The notes below the pieces were generated by a model, which was given only the letters and a program-made list of their open reading frames with translations, made no database searches and was not told where the DNA came from. This document shows positions 9,364-18,060 of a stretch of 64,000 bases of DNA, one piece after another (the first letter of the stretch is position 1; every line of letters starts with the position of its first letter). The DNA is from Arcobacter aquimarinus (lineage in GTDB: Bacteria; Campylobacterota; Campylobacteria; Campylobacterales; Arcobacteraceae): positions 2,232,001 to 2,296,000 of the forward strand of contig NZ_CP030944.1 in the NCBI RefSeq assembly GCF_013177635.1. Reading direction: 5' to 3'. The translations under genes were made by a program, and so were the position numbers.

Positions 9364-10210
9364 ATTTAGGAACCTTATTTAATAAATATTTAACTTCACA
9401 ATTTTTTATTTCAATTATTGAAAAAATATCTTCACAAATAATTAGATATTTTCCATCTTTTTTGTCTTCTAAATAATTAATACTTATTTTTCGTCCTTGG
9501 TTTAACCACTCTTGTGTTCCAAAATATTTATTTATTGGTAAATCAATATATTCTAAAGGATTCAATTCTTTTTCATTTTCATAAAAAAACTTACCTTCAT
9601 TTAATCTTTCAAGATAAGATAGTGTACCAATTTCACCTAATTTATCTAGTAAAATTTGGGCAATTGATCTTACATAAGTTCCTTCACTAACAGTTACTTC
9701 AAATGTAATAAAAGGATGATTATATGAAATCAATCTATTTTCATATATATTCATAACTGTTTCATTTAAAACAAAATCTTGATTATTTCTAGCTAGTTCA
9801 TAAGCTCTTTTACCATCAATTTTTTTTGCACTAAATTTTGGTGGTAAATACTTTATTTCACCTTTTAAAGAATCTATATTATTTTTTATATTATCATAAT
9901 TCAATTGCTTTGTTAATTTTATAGATGCAATATTTTCAATGTCAAAAGATAAAGACTCTGCACCCAACCAAATAACAGCTTTATATGTTTTTGGGGTTTT
10001 TGAAATATACTTAAAAAGTTTTGCATATTGCCCAAAAGCAACAATCAAACACCCTTTTGCAAAAGGATCAAGTGTACCACTAAATCCTGCTTTTTTATTT
10101 TTGTATTTTCTTTTTATTCTATTTAAATAATGATTTGAACTAACAAATATTGGCTTATCTACAACCAACAATTTATTTATTTGTTCTTTATCATAATATC
10201 TTACTTGCAA
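9353..10210 (-). CDS. truB: tRNA pseudouridine-55 synthase
   Basis: TruB converts U55 to pseudouridine in the T-loop of tRNAs. The 285-aa protein carries the catalytic aspartate in GFSGTLDPFAKGCL (about residues 43-56), the KTYKAVIWLG strand and the later PPKFSAKKIDGKRAYELAR motif. The C-terminal part after about residue 230 is variable in the family. It lies 11 nt downstream of uvrD and overlaps ispE by 11 nt. Confidence 0.96.
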   Translation of the reverse strand: MQVRYYDKEQINKLLVVDKPIFVSSNHYLNRIKRKYKNKKAGFSGTLDPFAKGCLIVAFGQYAKLFKYISKTPKTYKAVIWLGAESLSFDIENIASIKLTKQLNYDNIKNNIDSLKGEIKYLPPKFSAKKIDGKRAYELARNNQDFVLNETVMNIYENRLISYNHPFITFEVTVSEGTYVRSIAQILLDKLGEIGTLSYLERLNEGKFFYENEKELNPLEYIDLPINKYFGTQEWLNQGRKISINYLEDKKDGKYLIICEDIFSIIEIKNCEVKYLLNKVPKYGK

Positions 10211-10221
10211 AATCTATCCAA

Positions 10222-12276
10222 TTATATTTTTTCAACAAAAGAAGATAAAATATCTCTATGAGTTCCACCAAAATTAATAGTCAATTTATAATCTTTACCA
10301 GCATTTACAGCTTTTTCGATTCTTCCCATACCAAAAATTTTATGTGATACTAAATCACCTTTTTTGAATCCTGATTGTTTTTCAATTGTTAAACTACCTT
10401 TAATAAGACCACTCTCAGTTAAAAATCTACTTTTTACTAAAGATGTTCTTTTCCCTTTATAAAATCTTGAATGAACAAAAGATAAAGTAAGGTTATCCAT
10501 GGCTCTAGTAAGTGCAACATAACCTAACCTTCTTTCTTCTTCTAAATCGCTCCCATCTCCTGTTAATGGGAAGAACCCTTCTTCCATTCCAACAATAAAC
10601 AATTTTTTAAACTCCAATCCTTTTGAAGCATGAATACTCATCATAGATACAGCTTCACCACTATAATCATCATTTTCGCTTTCAAGAGCAATATCATTTA
10701 AAAAATCTTTTAAATCTAAATTGGGATTTTGAATAAAATAATCTCTAATATAACCGTAAAATTCATCAATATTTGCTTGTCTTTCAAATCCATCTGGAAG
10801 ATTATCATATGAAGCTCTGTAATCAAAAGTTTCTTCAAAACTATCTAAAAACTTCATTTTAGATTCACTTAACAACTCCTTTAAATCTAAAACTGAAGCT
10901 TCAAATACTTTTAAAGTTCTTGCATTTTTTTTACCTACTAATGAACTTATTTCATCAGCTTCTAATTGCTGTATTAAATCAAATATTGATTTTCCTGATT
11001 CAATAGATTTAGCTTCAAGTTTATCAATAGTTGTTTTTCCTAAACCTCGCTTTGGTTTATTTATAATTCTTTTTACTGAGAAATTATCATTTGAATTTGT
11101 CAATAACCTAAAATATGCTATTAAATCTTTTATTTCACTTCTTTCATAAAACTTCATTCCACCAACAAGTTTATAATTAAGTCCTGCTTTGTTAAAGCCT
11201 TCTTCAAGTGATCTTGAAAGTGCATTTACTCTAAATAAAATAGCTATATTTTTAGGATTTTCTCCTGAGTTAATAAGAGATTTAATATCTTCAATTATTT
11301 TTCTTGTCTCTTCATTTTCATCATGTGATTCATAAACTCTTATTGCATCACCTTTTACTCTAGTTCCTACTAATTTTTTACCTAATCTATCTCTATTATG
11401 TTCAATTAATTGATTAGCATGATTTAATATTGTATCTGTTGATCTATAGTTTTCTTCAAGTTTTACAACTAAAGTATTCTCAAAATGCTCTGAAAAATTC
11501 AATATATTTTTTATAGTTGCTCCACGCCATCCATAAATTGATTGATCATCATCACCAACAACACAAAGGTTATTATGACTTGAACATAAAAGTCTAAGTA
11601 GTCTATATTGAAGTTCATTTGTATCTTGATACTCATCAACCATAATATACTGATATTTTTGACTTATTTGTTTGGCTAAATTCTCATTTTTTTTAAGTAT
11701 TTTATATGGAAGTAAAAGTAAATCATCAAAATCCACTAAATTATTTTTTTCTAAATAATTTTCATAATCTTCATATATTTGTGCAATTTGTTCATAGAGT
11801 TTTAATTGAGCATTTTTTTTTGCTTCAGTTGGAGTTAATAATGAATTTTTGTATTTTGAAATTTCTGAAACCAATAAAGCTGCAGGAATATCTTTTTCCA
11901 TTGATTTTAATACTCTTTTTTTATCATCCGTATCAATAATAATAAAATTATTTTTTCTATTAAGTTCATCCATATGGAATTTTAAAAAAAGCAATCCAAA
12001 TTTATGAAAAGTACATAACAAAGGTAGTCTATTGATTATAGACGAATCAAACATATTAAAAGCTCTTTCTCTCATCTCGCTAGCAGCTTTATTTGTAAAA
12101 GTAAGTGTTAATATTGATGCTGGGTCTATTCCTATAGAGATTAAATAAGCTAATCTTGTTGTTATAGTTTTAGTTTTTCCAGAACCAGCGCCAGCTAATA
12201 TAAGTAAAGGTCCATCAATATGTTGCGCAGCTATTTTCTGTGATTCATTTAATGATGATAATAAATTTTCAGACAT
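10222..12276 (-). CDS. uvrD: ATP-dependent DNA helicase, UvrD/PcrA/Rep family
   Basis: A superfamily 1A 3'-5' helicase of DNA repair or replication restart. The 684-aa protein has Walker A GAGSGKT (residues 29-35), helicase motif II VDEYQDTN, motif III GDDDQSIYGWRGA, and motifs V and VI around MSIHASKGLEFK and VALTRAMDNL. The C-terminal tail ends in a short tudor-like region (GDLVSHKIFGMGRIEKA) as in PcrA/UvrD. I cannot separate UvrD from PcrA or Rep by sequence alone. It is first in an operon with truB, ispE and smpB and is divergent from a LysR regulator. Confidence 0.93.
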   Translation of the reverse strand: MSENLLSSLNESQKIAAQHIDGPLLILAGAGSGKTKTITTRLAYLISIGIDPASILTLTFTNKAASEMRERAFNMFDSSIINRLPLLCTFHKFGLLFLKFHMDELNRKNNFIIIDTDDKKRVLKSMEKDIPAALLVSEISKYKNSLLTPTEAKKNAQLKLYEQIAQIYEDYENYLEKNNLVDFDDLLLLPYKILKKNENLAKQISQKYQYIMVDEYQDTNELQYRLLRLLCSSHNNLCVVGDDDQSIYGWRGATIKNILNFSEHFENTLVVKLEENYRSTDTILNHANQLIEHNRDRLGKKLVGTRVKGDAIRVYESHDENEETRKIIEDIKSLINSGENPKNIAILFRVNALSRSLEEGFNKAGLNYKLVGGMKFYERSEIKDLIAYFRLLTNSNDNFSVKRIINKPKRGLGKTTIDKLEAKSIESGKSIFDLIQQLEADEISSLVGKKNARTLKVFEASVLDLKELLSESKMKFLDSFEETFDYRASYDNLPDGFERQANIDEFYGYIRDYFIQNPNLDLKDFLNDIALESENDDYSGEAVSMMSIHASKGLEFKKLFIVGMEEGFFPLTGDGSDLEEERRLGYVALTRAMDNLTLSFVHSRFYKGKRTSLVKSRFLTESGLIKGSLTIEKQSGFKKGDLVSHKIFGMGRIEKAVNAGKDYKLTINFGGTHRDILSSFVEKI

Positions 12277-12392
12277 TTTTTCTCCAATTATTATTTATTA
12301 TATCATATATTTTATAAAATCATTATTCCTTTTAATTATTCTATATATAAATAAATGTTATTATAATCATAATTTATTTTATGGAGACAATA

Positions 12393-13289
12393 ATGCTCAC
12401 TGATTTTGCAAAACTAGAAACTTTTCTTACCGTTGTAAGGGAAAAATCTTTTTCTAAAGCTTCCGCAAAACTTGGTATTTCTCAACCTGCTGTTACTCAA
12501 CAAATGAAATTTATCGAAGATTATTTAGATGTTCAAATTGTTGATAGAAAGAAAAATGGTATTAAACTTACAAAAGAAGGACAAATACTACATGGCATTG
12601 CATTAAAAATTGAAAAATGTGTTGCAAATGCAGAAAAAGAATTACTAAAAATTATGAATAAAAATGTTACCTTTGTATTTGGTGCATCGTTTATTATTGG
12701 AAACTATATTTTACCTAGATTTTTAAACAATTTAAAAGAGAATATTCATAACGATGTATCTATAAATGTTTCTGTTTCACATGAGGCTATTGAAGATTTG
12801 TTAGATAAAAAAATAGATATTGCTTTAGTTGAAAACTATGTTGCAAATGATGATATTATCTATAGAGAATGGATGGAAGATGAAATTGTAATTTTTTCAA
12901 ATCAAAAATTACCAGCAAAAGCAAAAGCTGAAGATTTATTATCTTATAAATGGGTTTGTAGAAATCCTGAATCAAATACTAGGTTATTATTTAAAGAAAA
13001 TCTTGAAAAAGCTAATTATCCTGATTGTGATACTTTTAATGTAACAAGTGAAGTGACAAGTGCTACAACAATAGTTCAAACTGTTTTACATTCAGATAAG
13101 AATTCAACACCAACTGTTTCAATTGTATCAAGAAATGCTATAGAATCATTACTAAAAGCAGGTGCTTTACATGAATCAAGAATAGGTAATCAAAAAATGA
13201 TAAGAAAACTATATATTGCATATAGAAAAGATAGAAAACATGATGCGTTTATAGAAAATGTTGTTGATTATCTTCTAAAAATGAAATAG
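12393..13289 (+). CDS. LysR-type transcriptional regulator
   Basis: A 298-aa LTTR with an N-terminal winged helix-turn-helix (about residues 1-62, with SFSKASAKLGISQPAVTQQM) and a C-terminal periplasmic-binding-like effector domain (about 90-298). I chose ATG 12393 because GGAG lies 6-7 nt upstream; an in-frame ATG at 12381 would place the ribosome site inside the gene. The target and effector are not identifiable. LTTRs often control the divergent neighbour, here uvrD across a 116-bp gap, but a helicase operon would be an unusual target. It ends in a strong hairpin shared with the convergent radical SAM gene. Confidence 0.9.
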   Translation: MLTDFAKLETFLTVVREKSFSKASAKLGISQPAVTQQMKFIEDYLDVQIVDRKKNGIKLTKEGQILHGIALKIEKCVANAEKELLKIMNKNVTFVFGASFIIGNYILPRFLNNLKENIHNDVSINVSVSHEAIEDLLDKKIDIALVENYVANDDIIYREWMEDEIVIFSNQKLPAKAKAEDLLSYKWVCRNPESNTRLLFKENLEKANYPDCDTFNVTSEVTSATTIVQTVLHSDKNSTPTVSIVSRNAIESLLKAGALHESRIGNQKMIRKLYIAYRKDRKHDAFIENVVDYLLKMK

Positions 13290-13313
13290 TTTTAGGTATT
13301 CCTAAAACTATTT
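13284..13313. terminator. Bidirectional hairpin terminator
   Basis: Perfect 13-bp stem, 13284-13296 paired with 13301-13313 (arm AAATAGTTTTAGG), with a TATT loop. It includes the stop codon of the LysR gene and touches that of the convergent radical SAM gene, so it can stop transcription both ways. Confidence 0.8.
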
Positions 13314-14274
13314 AATAATTAAATCCCTCTTTTTGTAAAGCTAATCTAATATTTTTCATCTGTGTATGCTTATCCCTACACCAATTAGGAGATAATAAAG
13401 TATCATCATCAATTCCTGCTGTAATTCTTTGAACAGAAATATTAGAAGGTAAATTAATTATTGACTTTACAACCGTATCTATATAAAGTTCCTCGCTAAT
13501 TGGTGTAAACTTACCTTTTTTGAATTCATTTGTTAAAAGAGTATTTTTTACTACATAAAGAGGATGAAATTTTATTGAATCAACTTTTAAATCTATAGTT
13601 TGTCTAAATGTTTCAAGCATCATTTCTTGATTTTCATCTGGCAAACCATATATTAGATGTCCACATACATTTAAACCTTTTTCTTTGGTTCTTTGTATCC
13701 AATATTTCATATTAGAAACATTATCCCCTCTATTGATTTTTACAAGTGTTTCATCAAAAAATGATTGTATTCCATACTCAACCCAAATTTCTTTATTTTT
13801 AGATTTTTCTACTAAAAAATCTAAAATTTCATCTGTAACACAATCTGTTCTTGTTCCAATACTCAAACCTAAAACATTATCAAAACTTAATGCTTTTTCA
13901 TAAAGTGCTTTTAGTGTATCAAATGGAGCATAAGTATTCGTAAAAGACTGAAAATAAACTATAAATTTTTTTGCACCAAATTTATTTTCTAATCTTTTTT
14001 TTGTAGCTAAAAATTGTAATTCAAGTTGTTTTAATTGATTTTCTAAATATGGATTATTATTTATTCTTGGATTTAATTTGAATTTTGTTTTTTTCTCTTG
14101 TAAATTTGGACTAAAAGAATCATTTTCACAGAAAGAACAGCCACCACGAGCAACTGTTCCATCAATATTTGGACAAGTAAATCCAGATATTGACACAGGA
14201 ACCTTATAAACCTTTTCTCCAAATTTATTTTTTAAGTATCTTCCGATAGTTAATACATTTTTTAATTCACTCAT
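13312..14274 (-). CDS. Radical SAM protein, TIGR01212/YhcC family
   Basis: A 320-aa radical S-adenosylmethionine enzyme. The cluster region reads CPNIDGTVARGGCSFC (about residues 29-44), the family-specific spacing of the cysteines that bind the 4Fe-4S cluster. Later motifs GLSIGTRTD, WVEYGIQSF and GHLIYGLPDE belong to the TIM-barrel core shared with the HemN/Elp3 group. The reaction of this family is, to my knowledge, not firmly established. Its start overlaps the purF stop by one base, so it is the last gene of trxB-dapB-purF-radical SAM. Confidence 0.9.
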   Translation of the reverse strand: MSELKNVLTIGRYLKNKFGEKVYKVPVSISGFTCPNIDGTVARGGCSFCENDSFSPNLQEKKTKFKLNPRINNNPYLENQLKQLELQFLATKKRLENKFGAKKFIVYFQSFTNTYAPFDTLKALYEKALSFDNVLGLSIGTRTDCVTDEILDFLVEKSKNKEIWVEYGIQSFFDETLVKINRGDNVSNMKYWIQRTKEKGLNVCGHLIYGLPDENQEMMLETFRQTIDLKVDSIKFHPLYVVKNTLLTNEFKKGKFTPISEELYIDTVVKSIINLPSNISVQRITAGIDDDTLLSPNWCRDKHTQMKNIRLALQKEGFNY

Positions 14275-15623
14275 TATGCTTTTACGAAATAATCCCCATT
14301 AAAACTTTCTAATGCATAATTTCTATCATTTCCGATTGCATCTACTAAATCTTCAACACTTAAATATTCTAAAGAATCAGCTTCAATATATTTACAAACT
14401 TCATCTTTATCCATATTATTAGAAATTAATTCTTCTTTATGTGGTGTATCTATTCCATAATAACAAGGGAATTTTATCTCAGGACTTGCAACTCTAAAGT
14501 GAACTTCTTTAGCTCCTGCTTCTTTTAGAATTTTTACGATTCTTTTTGAAGTAGTTCCTCTTACTATTGAGTCATCAATAACTAATAAAGATTTTCCTTC
14601 AATTAAAGATTTCATAGGACTTAATTTCATTCTTACTTTTAAATCTCTCATCTCTTGAGTTGGTTCAATAAATGTTCTTCCAACATAGTGATTTCTAATA
14701 ATTCCATATTCAAAAGGAATTCCACTTTGAGCAGCATATCCTAAAGCTGCCGGAACTCCTGAATCAGGAACTGGAATAACCATATCAACTTTTAAATCTT
14801 TCCCTTCATCATTAACTGCTAAAGCTCTACCCATATTTTCTCTTGTTCTGTAAACATTTTTACCATCGATAACAGAATCAGGTCTAGCAAAATATACATA
14901 TTCAAAAGCACATGGTCTAAATTCACTTTCAAAAAGTTGGATTGACTCAGGTTCTGTTCTGTTTTCATCAAAAATCAACATTTCACCTGGTTTTACATCT
15001 CTAATAAAATCAGCTCCAACTAAATCAAAAGCACAAGTTTCACTTGCAACTATATATCCACCACTTTTTAATTTTCCTAAAGACAAAGGTCTAATCCCAT
15101 ATCTATCTCTTATAACAAACTGCTTACTTCTACTTTGAACAATAAAACAATATGCACCAATAGTTCTATTTAATGCTTCTTTAATTCTATCTCTTAATCT
15201 ATCTTTTGTATTTTTTGCAATTAGATGAATTAAATTTTCAGTATCCATTCCTGTTTGAAAAATTGCACCTTTATCGATTAGTTCTTGTCTTACTTCATCT
15301 TTATTAATCAAATTTCCATTGTGTACAATTGAAATTTCACCTAATTTATATTTTGCATAAACCGGTTGTGCATCTAATATCGAATCTCCACCAGCAGTTG
15401 AATATCTATTGTGACCTATTGCCATATTTCCTTTTAGATAACTTAATGCTTTTTCTGTAAATACTTCAGATACTAATCCTCTATCTTTTTTTGTATAAAT
15501 TTTTCCATCACAAGAAGATGAAATACCTGTTGCCTCCTGACCTCTATGTTGCATTGCAAATAAAGCGATTGAAGCTAACCTTGCTGCATTATCATTACCG
15601 TAAATTCCAACTATTGCGCACAT
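14274..15623 (-). CDS. purF: Amidophosphoribosyltransferase
   Basis: PurF makes 5-phosphoribosylamine from PRPP and glutamine, the first committed step of purine synthesis. The 449-aa protein begins MCAIVGIYG, so Cys2 is the nucleophile of the N-terminal glutaminase after removal of Met1 or a short propeptide. The PRPP-binding motif is LLVIDDSIVRGTTSKR (about residues 345-360). The acceptor-side motif VIPVPDSGVPAALGYA is also present. It lies 12 nt downstream of dapB. Other pur genes in the window (purC, purS, purQ) are about 29 kb away, so the pathway is scattered. Confidence 0.97.
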   Translation of the reverse strand: MCAIVGIYGNDNAARLASIALFAMQHRGQEATGISSSCDGKIYTKKDRGLVSEVFTEKALSYLKGNMAIGHNRYSTAGGDSILDAQPVYAKYKLGEISIVHNGNLINKDEVRQELIDKGAIFQTGMDTENLIHLIAKNTKDRLRDRIKEALNRTIGAYCFIVQSRSKQFVIRDRYGIRPLSLGKLKSGGYIVASETCAFDLVGADFIRDVKPGEMLIFDENRTEPESIQLFESEFRPCAFEYVYFARPDSVIDGKNVYRTRENMGRALAVNDEGKDLKVDMVIPVPDSGVPAALGYAAQSGIPFEYGIIRNHYVGRTFIEPTQEMRDLKVRMKLSPMKSLIEGKSLLVIDDSIVRGTTSKRIVKILKEAGAKEVHFRVASPEIKFPCYYGIDTPHKEELISNNMDKDEVCKYIEADSLEYLSVEDLVDAIGNDRNYALESFNGDYFVKA

Positions 15624-15635
15624 ATTTATTATTCC

Positions 15636-16409
15636 TTATAGACCTAAAGCGTCATTGATTGAGTATAGTTTTGCTTCTTTTCCAATTATCCATTTTGCAA
15701 CTTTAATTGCACCTTTTGAAAAAGTGTTTCTAGCAGTTGCTGTGTGATTTAATTCTAAAAATTCACCATCATTGTATAAACCAACTGTATGACGTCCAAC
15801 AATATCACCACCTCTTAAAGCCATTACAGCAATCTCATCTTTAGTTCTAGCACCAATTTGTCCATCACGTCCAGAAATTCTAACTTCATCTAAATCTAAA
15901 TCTCTAGCATTTGCTGCATGTTCAGCTAATGTTAAAGCTGTACCAGAAGGAGAATCAACTTTATATCTATGATGCTGCTCAACAATTTCAATATCAAAAT
16001 CTCGTAAAGTTTTAGATGCTAATGCTACAAGTTTATTTAAAACTGCAACTCCTAAACTCATATTAGTTGCATATAAAATAGGTACAAGCTTACTAGCTTC
16101 AAGCAATAAGTTTTGTTGATGCTTGTTAAATCCAGTAGTTGCAATTACAAGAGGTTTATTACCACCATTTTCTATAACTTCAGTAAGAAGTGCTTCCGTT
16201 GCTGCTGGTGCCGAAAAATCAATAATTACATCTGATGATTCAAATAATACTTTCATATCATTTGTAACAACTGTATCAGTAGGTAAATTTTTAACTAATT
16301 TACCATAAACATGAACCGCACCAACTTTAGCTTCTGAATCATTAGCTAAATCATCAATTAATAATGAACCAACTCTTCCTGTACTACCTAAAATACCTAT
16401 TTTAATCAT
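15636..16409 (-). CDS. dapB: 4-hydroxy-tetrahydrodipicolinate reductase
   Basis: DapB reduces hydroxy-tetrahydrodipicolinate in the diaminopimelate/lysine pathway, the route that lysA in this window completes. The 257-aa protein has the dinucleotide-binding start IGILGSTGRVGSLL, the catalytic region EIVEQHHRYKVDSPSGTAL (about residues 140-158, with the His pair and the SGTA loop) and a C-terminal ARNTFSKGAIKVAKWI. Length is normal. It sits between trxB (14-nt gap) and purF (12-nt gap) in one transcription unit. Confidence 0.97.
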   Translation of the reverse strand: MIKIGILGSTGRVGSLLIDDLANDSEAKVGAVHVYGKLVKNLPTDTVVTNDMKVLFESSDVIIDFSAPAATEALLTEVIENGGNKPLVIATTGFNKHQQNLLLEASKLVPILYATNMSLGVAVLNKLVALASKTLRDFDIEIVEQHHRYKVDSPSGTALTLAEHAANARDLDLDEVRISGRDGQIGARTKDEIAVMALRGGDIVGRHTVGLYNDGEFLELNHTATARNTFSKGAIKVAKWIIGKEAKLYSINDALGL

Positions 16410-16423
16410 TTTTAAACTATTCC

Positions 16424-17353
16424 TTATCCTAAATATTCAATAATATTAACAGCCGCTGTTGCACCATCACCAGCTGCACAAACAACTTGTTTTGGAGCAT
16501 CAATTCTAATATCACCAGCTGCATATAAACCTGGAACTGATGTTCTCATTCTTAAATCAACGATAACCTCACCTGATTCATTAACATCACATAAGAAAGT
16601 TCCATCAGCTTGTTTTAATGGAGCATTTAATACATCTCTTCCTACAAAAACAAAAACTCCAGGAGTTGGTAAATCTCTGATTTCACCTGTATCTTTATGT
16701 TTTACTTTTAATCCTGTAACACCCATAGCATCACCAAAAACTTCTTCTACTATTACGTTTGTAACTTCTTCAATATTTTCTGTATGTTTCATATGTTCAA
16801 TTGTAGATGGAGCAGCTCTATATGTATCTCTTCTATGAACTAAATAAACTTTTTTACATAATTTTGCTAAATAAACAGCTTCTTCAATAGCAGAATCTCC
16901 ACCACCTATTACAGCTACTTCTTTCCCTTTATAGAAGAATCCATCACAAGTTGCACAAGTTGAGATTCCTCTACCAAAAAATTCATTTTCACCTTTAAAT
17001 CCAGCACGTTTTGGAACTGAACCAGTTGCTATTAAAACTGCTCTTGCTTCATACTCTTTTTTATCTGATGTTACTAATTTAAAAATATCACCAGTTTTTG
17101 TAACATTATCAACTTGAGCCATTTCATGTTTTAATCCAAATCTTTGACACTGTTCTGGCCAGTTAGCCATTAAATCCATACCTGAAACAACTTCTGCTTG
17201 TCCTGGATAATTTTCTATTTCCGATGAACCTGTAATTTGTCCTCCTGGCATTCCCATTTCAAACATAACTACGTTTTTAAGTCCACCTCTAGTTGCATAT
17301 AATCCAGCTGTTAATCCAGCTGGTCCTCCACCAATAATCGCTAAATCTAACAT
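16424..17353 (-). CDS. trxB: Thioredoxin reductase
   Basis: Reduces thioredoxin with NADPH through FAD. The 309-aa protein has the FAD site [13 protein letters not shown] (residues 8-20), the redox-active pair in CATCD (C133 and C136), the NADPH-binding [13 protein letters not shown], and the C-terminal FAD motif GLYAAGDIR. It starts the operon trxB-dapB-purF-radical SAM. Its substrate gene trxA is directly upstream on the same strand but separated by a strong terminator, so the pair is adjacent yet transcribed separately. Confidence 0.97.
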   Translation of the reverse strand: MLDLAIIGGGPAGLTAGLYATRGGLKNVVMFEMGMPGGQITGSSEIENYPGQAEVVSGMDLMANWPEQCQRFGLKHEMAQVDNVTKTGDIFKLVTSDKKEYEARAVLIATGSVPKRAGFKGENEFFGRGISTCATCDGFFYKGKEVAVIGGGDSAIEEAVYLAKLCKKVYLVHRRDTYRAAPSTIEHMKHTENIEEVTNVIVEEVFGDAMGVTGLKVKHKDTGEIRDLPTPGVFVFVGRDVLNAPLKQADGTFLCDVNESGEVIVDLRMRTSVPGLYAAGDIRIDAPKQVVCAAGDGATAAVNIIEYLG

Positions 17354-17516
17354 ATTAAATCCTTATTTTTATTTAATTGTTTAGTTCATAATATTTTATG
17401 AATAAAATGATACTAAAATATTTGTAAGTTATAGGTTAATAAACTTTAAAATATTAAGGATAAATTTTATCATTTAATAATTTATATCTATCTTAAAATT
17501 TGAATTATATTGAAAT

Positions 17517-17548
17517 AAAAAAAGGGAGGGGCAAAACCCCTCCCTTTT
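17517..17548 (-). terminator. Rho-independent terminator of trxA
   Basis: A GC-rich 8-bp stem (GGGAGGGG at 17524-17531 with CCCCTCCC at 17537-17544), loop CAAAA, extended by A/T pairs and followed on the minus strand by about seven T residues. It lies about 20 nt after the trxA stop and isolates trxA from trxB. Confidence 0.92.
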
Positions 17549-17566
17549 CATTTAATTTTTAATTTC

Positions 17567-17884
17567 TTATAATAAAGAATTAATTTTATCTGTAAATGCT
17601 TGCTTAGAAGAAGCTCCAACCATAGTATCTACAACTTCTCCATTTTTAACAAATAAAATAGTTGGAATTGATCTAATTCCATATTTTACTGCTAAATCTT
17701 GCTCTTCATCAGTATTAACTTTACAAATTTTTGCTTTTCCATCAAAATCTGCAGCTAACTCTTCAATAACAGGAGCAATCATTCTACAAGGTCCACACCA
17801 TGGAGCCCAGAAATCTACCATAGAAACACCTTCTTTTGTTGTTTCTTCAAAATTTGCAGCTGTTAATTCAATATATTTTCCCAT
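17567..17884 (-). CDS. trxA: Thioredoxin
   Basis: Cytoplasmic dithiol reductant, 105 aa. The active site is WCGPC (C30 and C33) in VDFWAPWCGPCRM, and the cis-proline motif is GIRSIPT. It is a single-gene transcript: a TATAAT -10 lies upstream and a strong intrinsic terminator downstream. It neighbours trxB, the gene for its reductase, and is divergent from alaS. Confidence 0.98.
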   Translation of the reverse strand: MGKYIELTAANFEETTKEGVSMVDFWAPWCGPCRMIAPVIEELAADFDGKAKICKVNTDEEQDLAVKYGIRSIPTILFVKNGEVVDTMVGASSKQAFTDKINSLL

Positions 17885-17957
17885 TTTATATCCTTCATTA
17901 TTAAGTTTTAATATTATTTCGTGTTTGTATATAAATCAAATACAGTTAAACAAAATT

Positions 17958-17963
17958 ATTATA
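17958..17963 (-). promoter_or_regulatory. -10 box for trxA
   Basis: A perfect TATAAT on the minus strand (plus-strand ATTATA at 17958-17963), 74 nt upstream of the trxA ATG. No clear -35 box is seen, which is usual for Campylobacterota promoters; the surrounding sequence is T-rich. Confidence 0.5.
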
Positions 17964-18060
17964 ACTTTAGAAAACTTAAATTTAGTTTTACATTTATTTA
18001 AACTTTTTACTAATCAAGGCTAAATATTTTTTTAGTTAAAATAAGAGAATTTAATTTAAA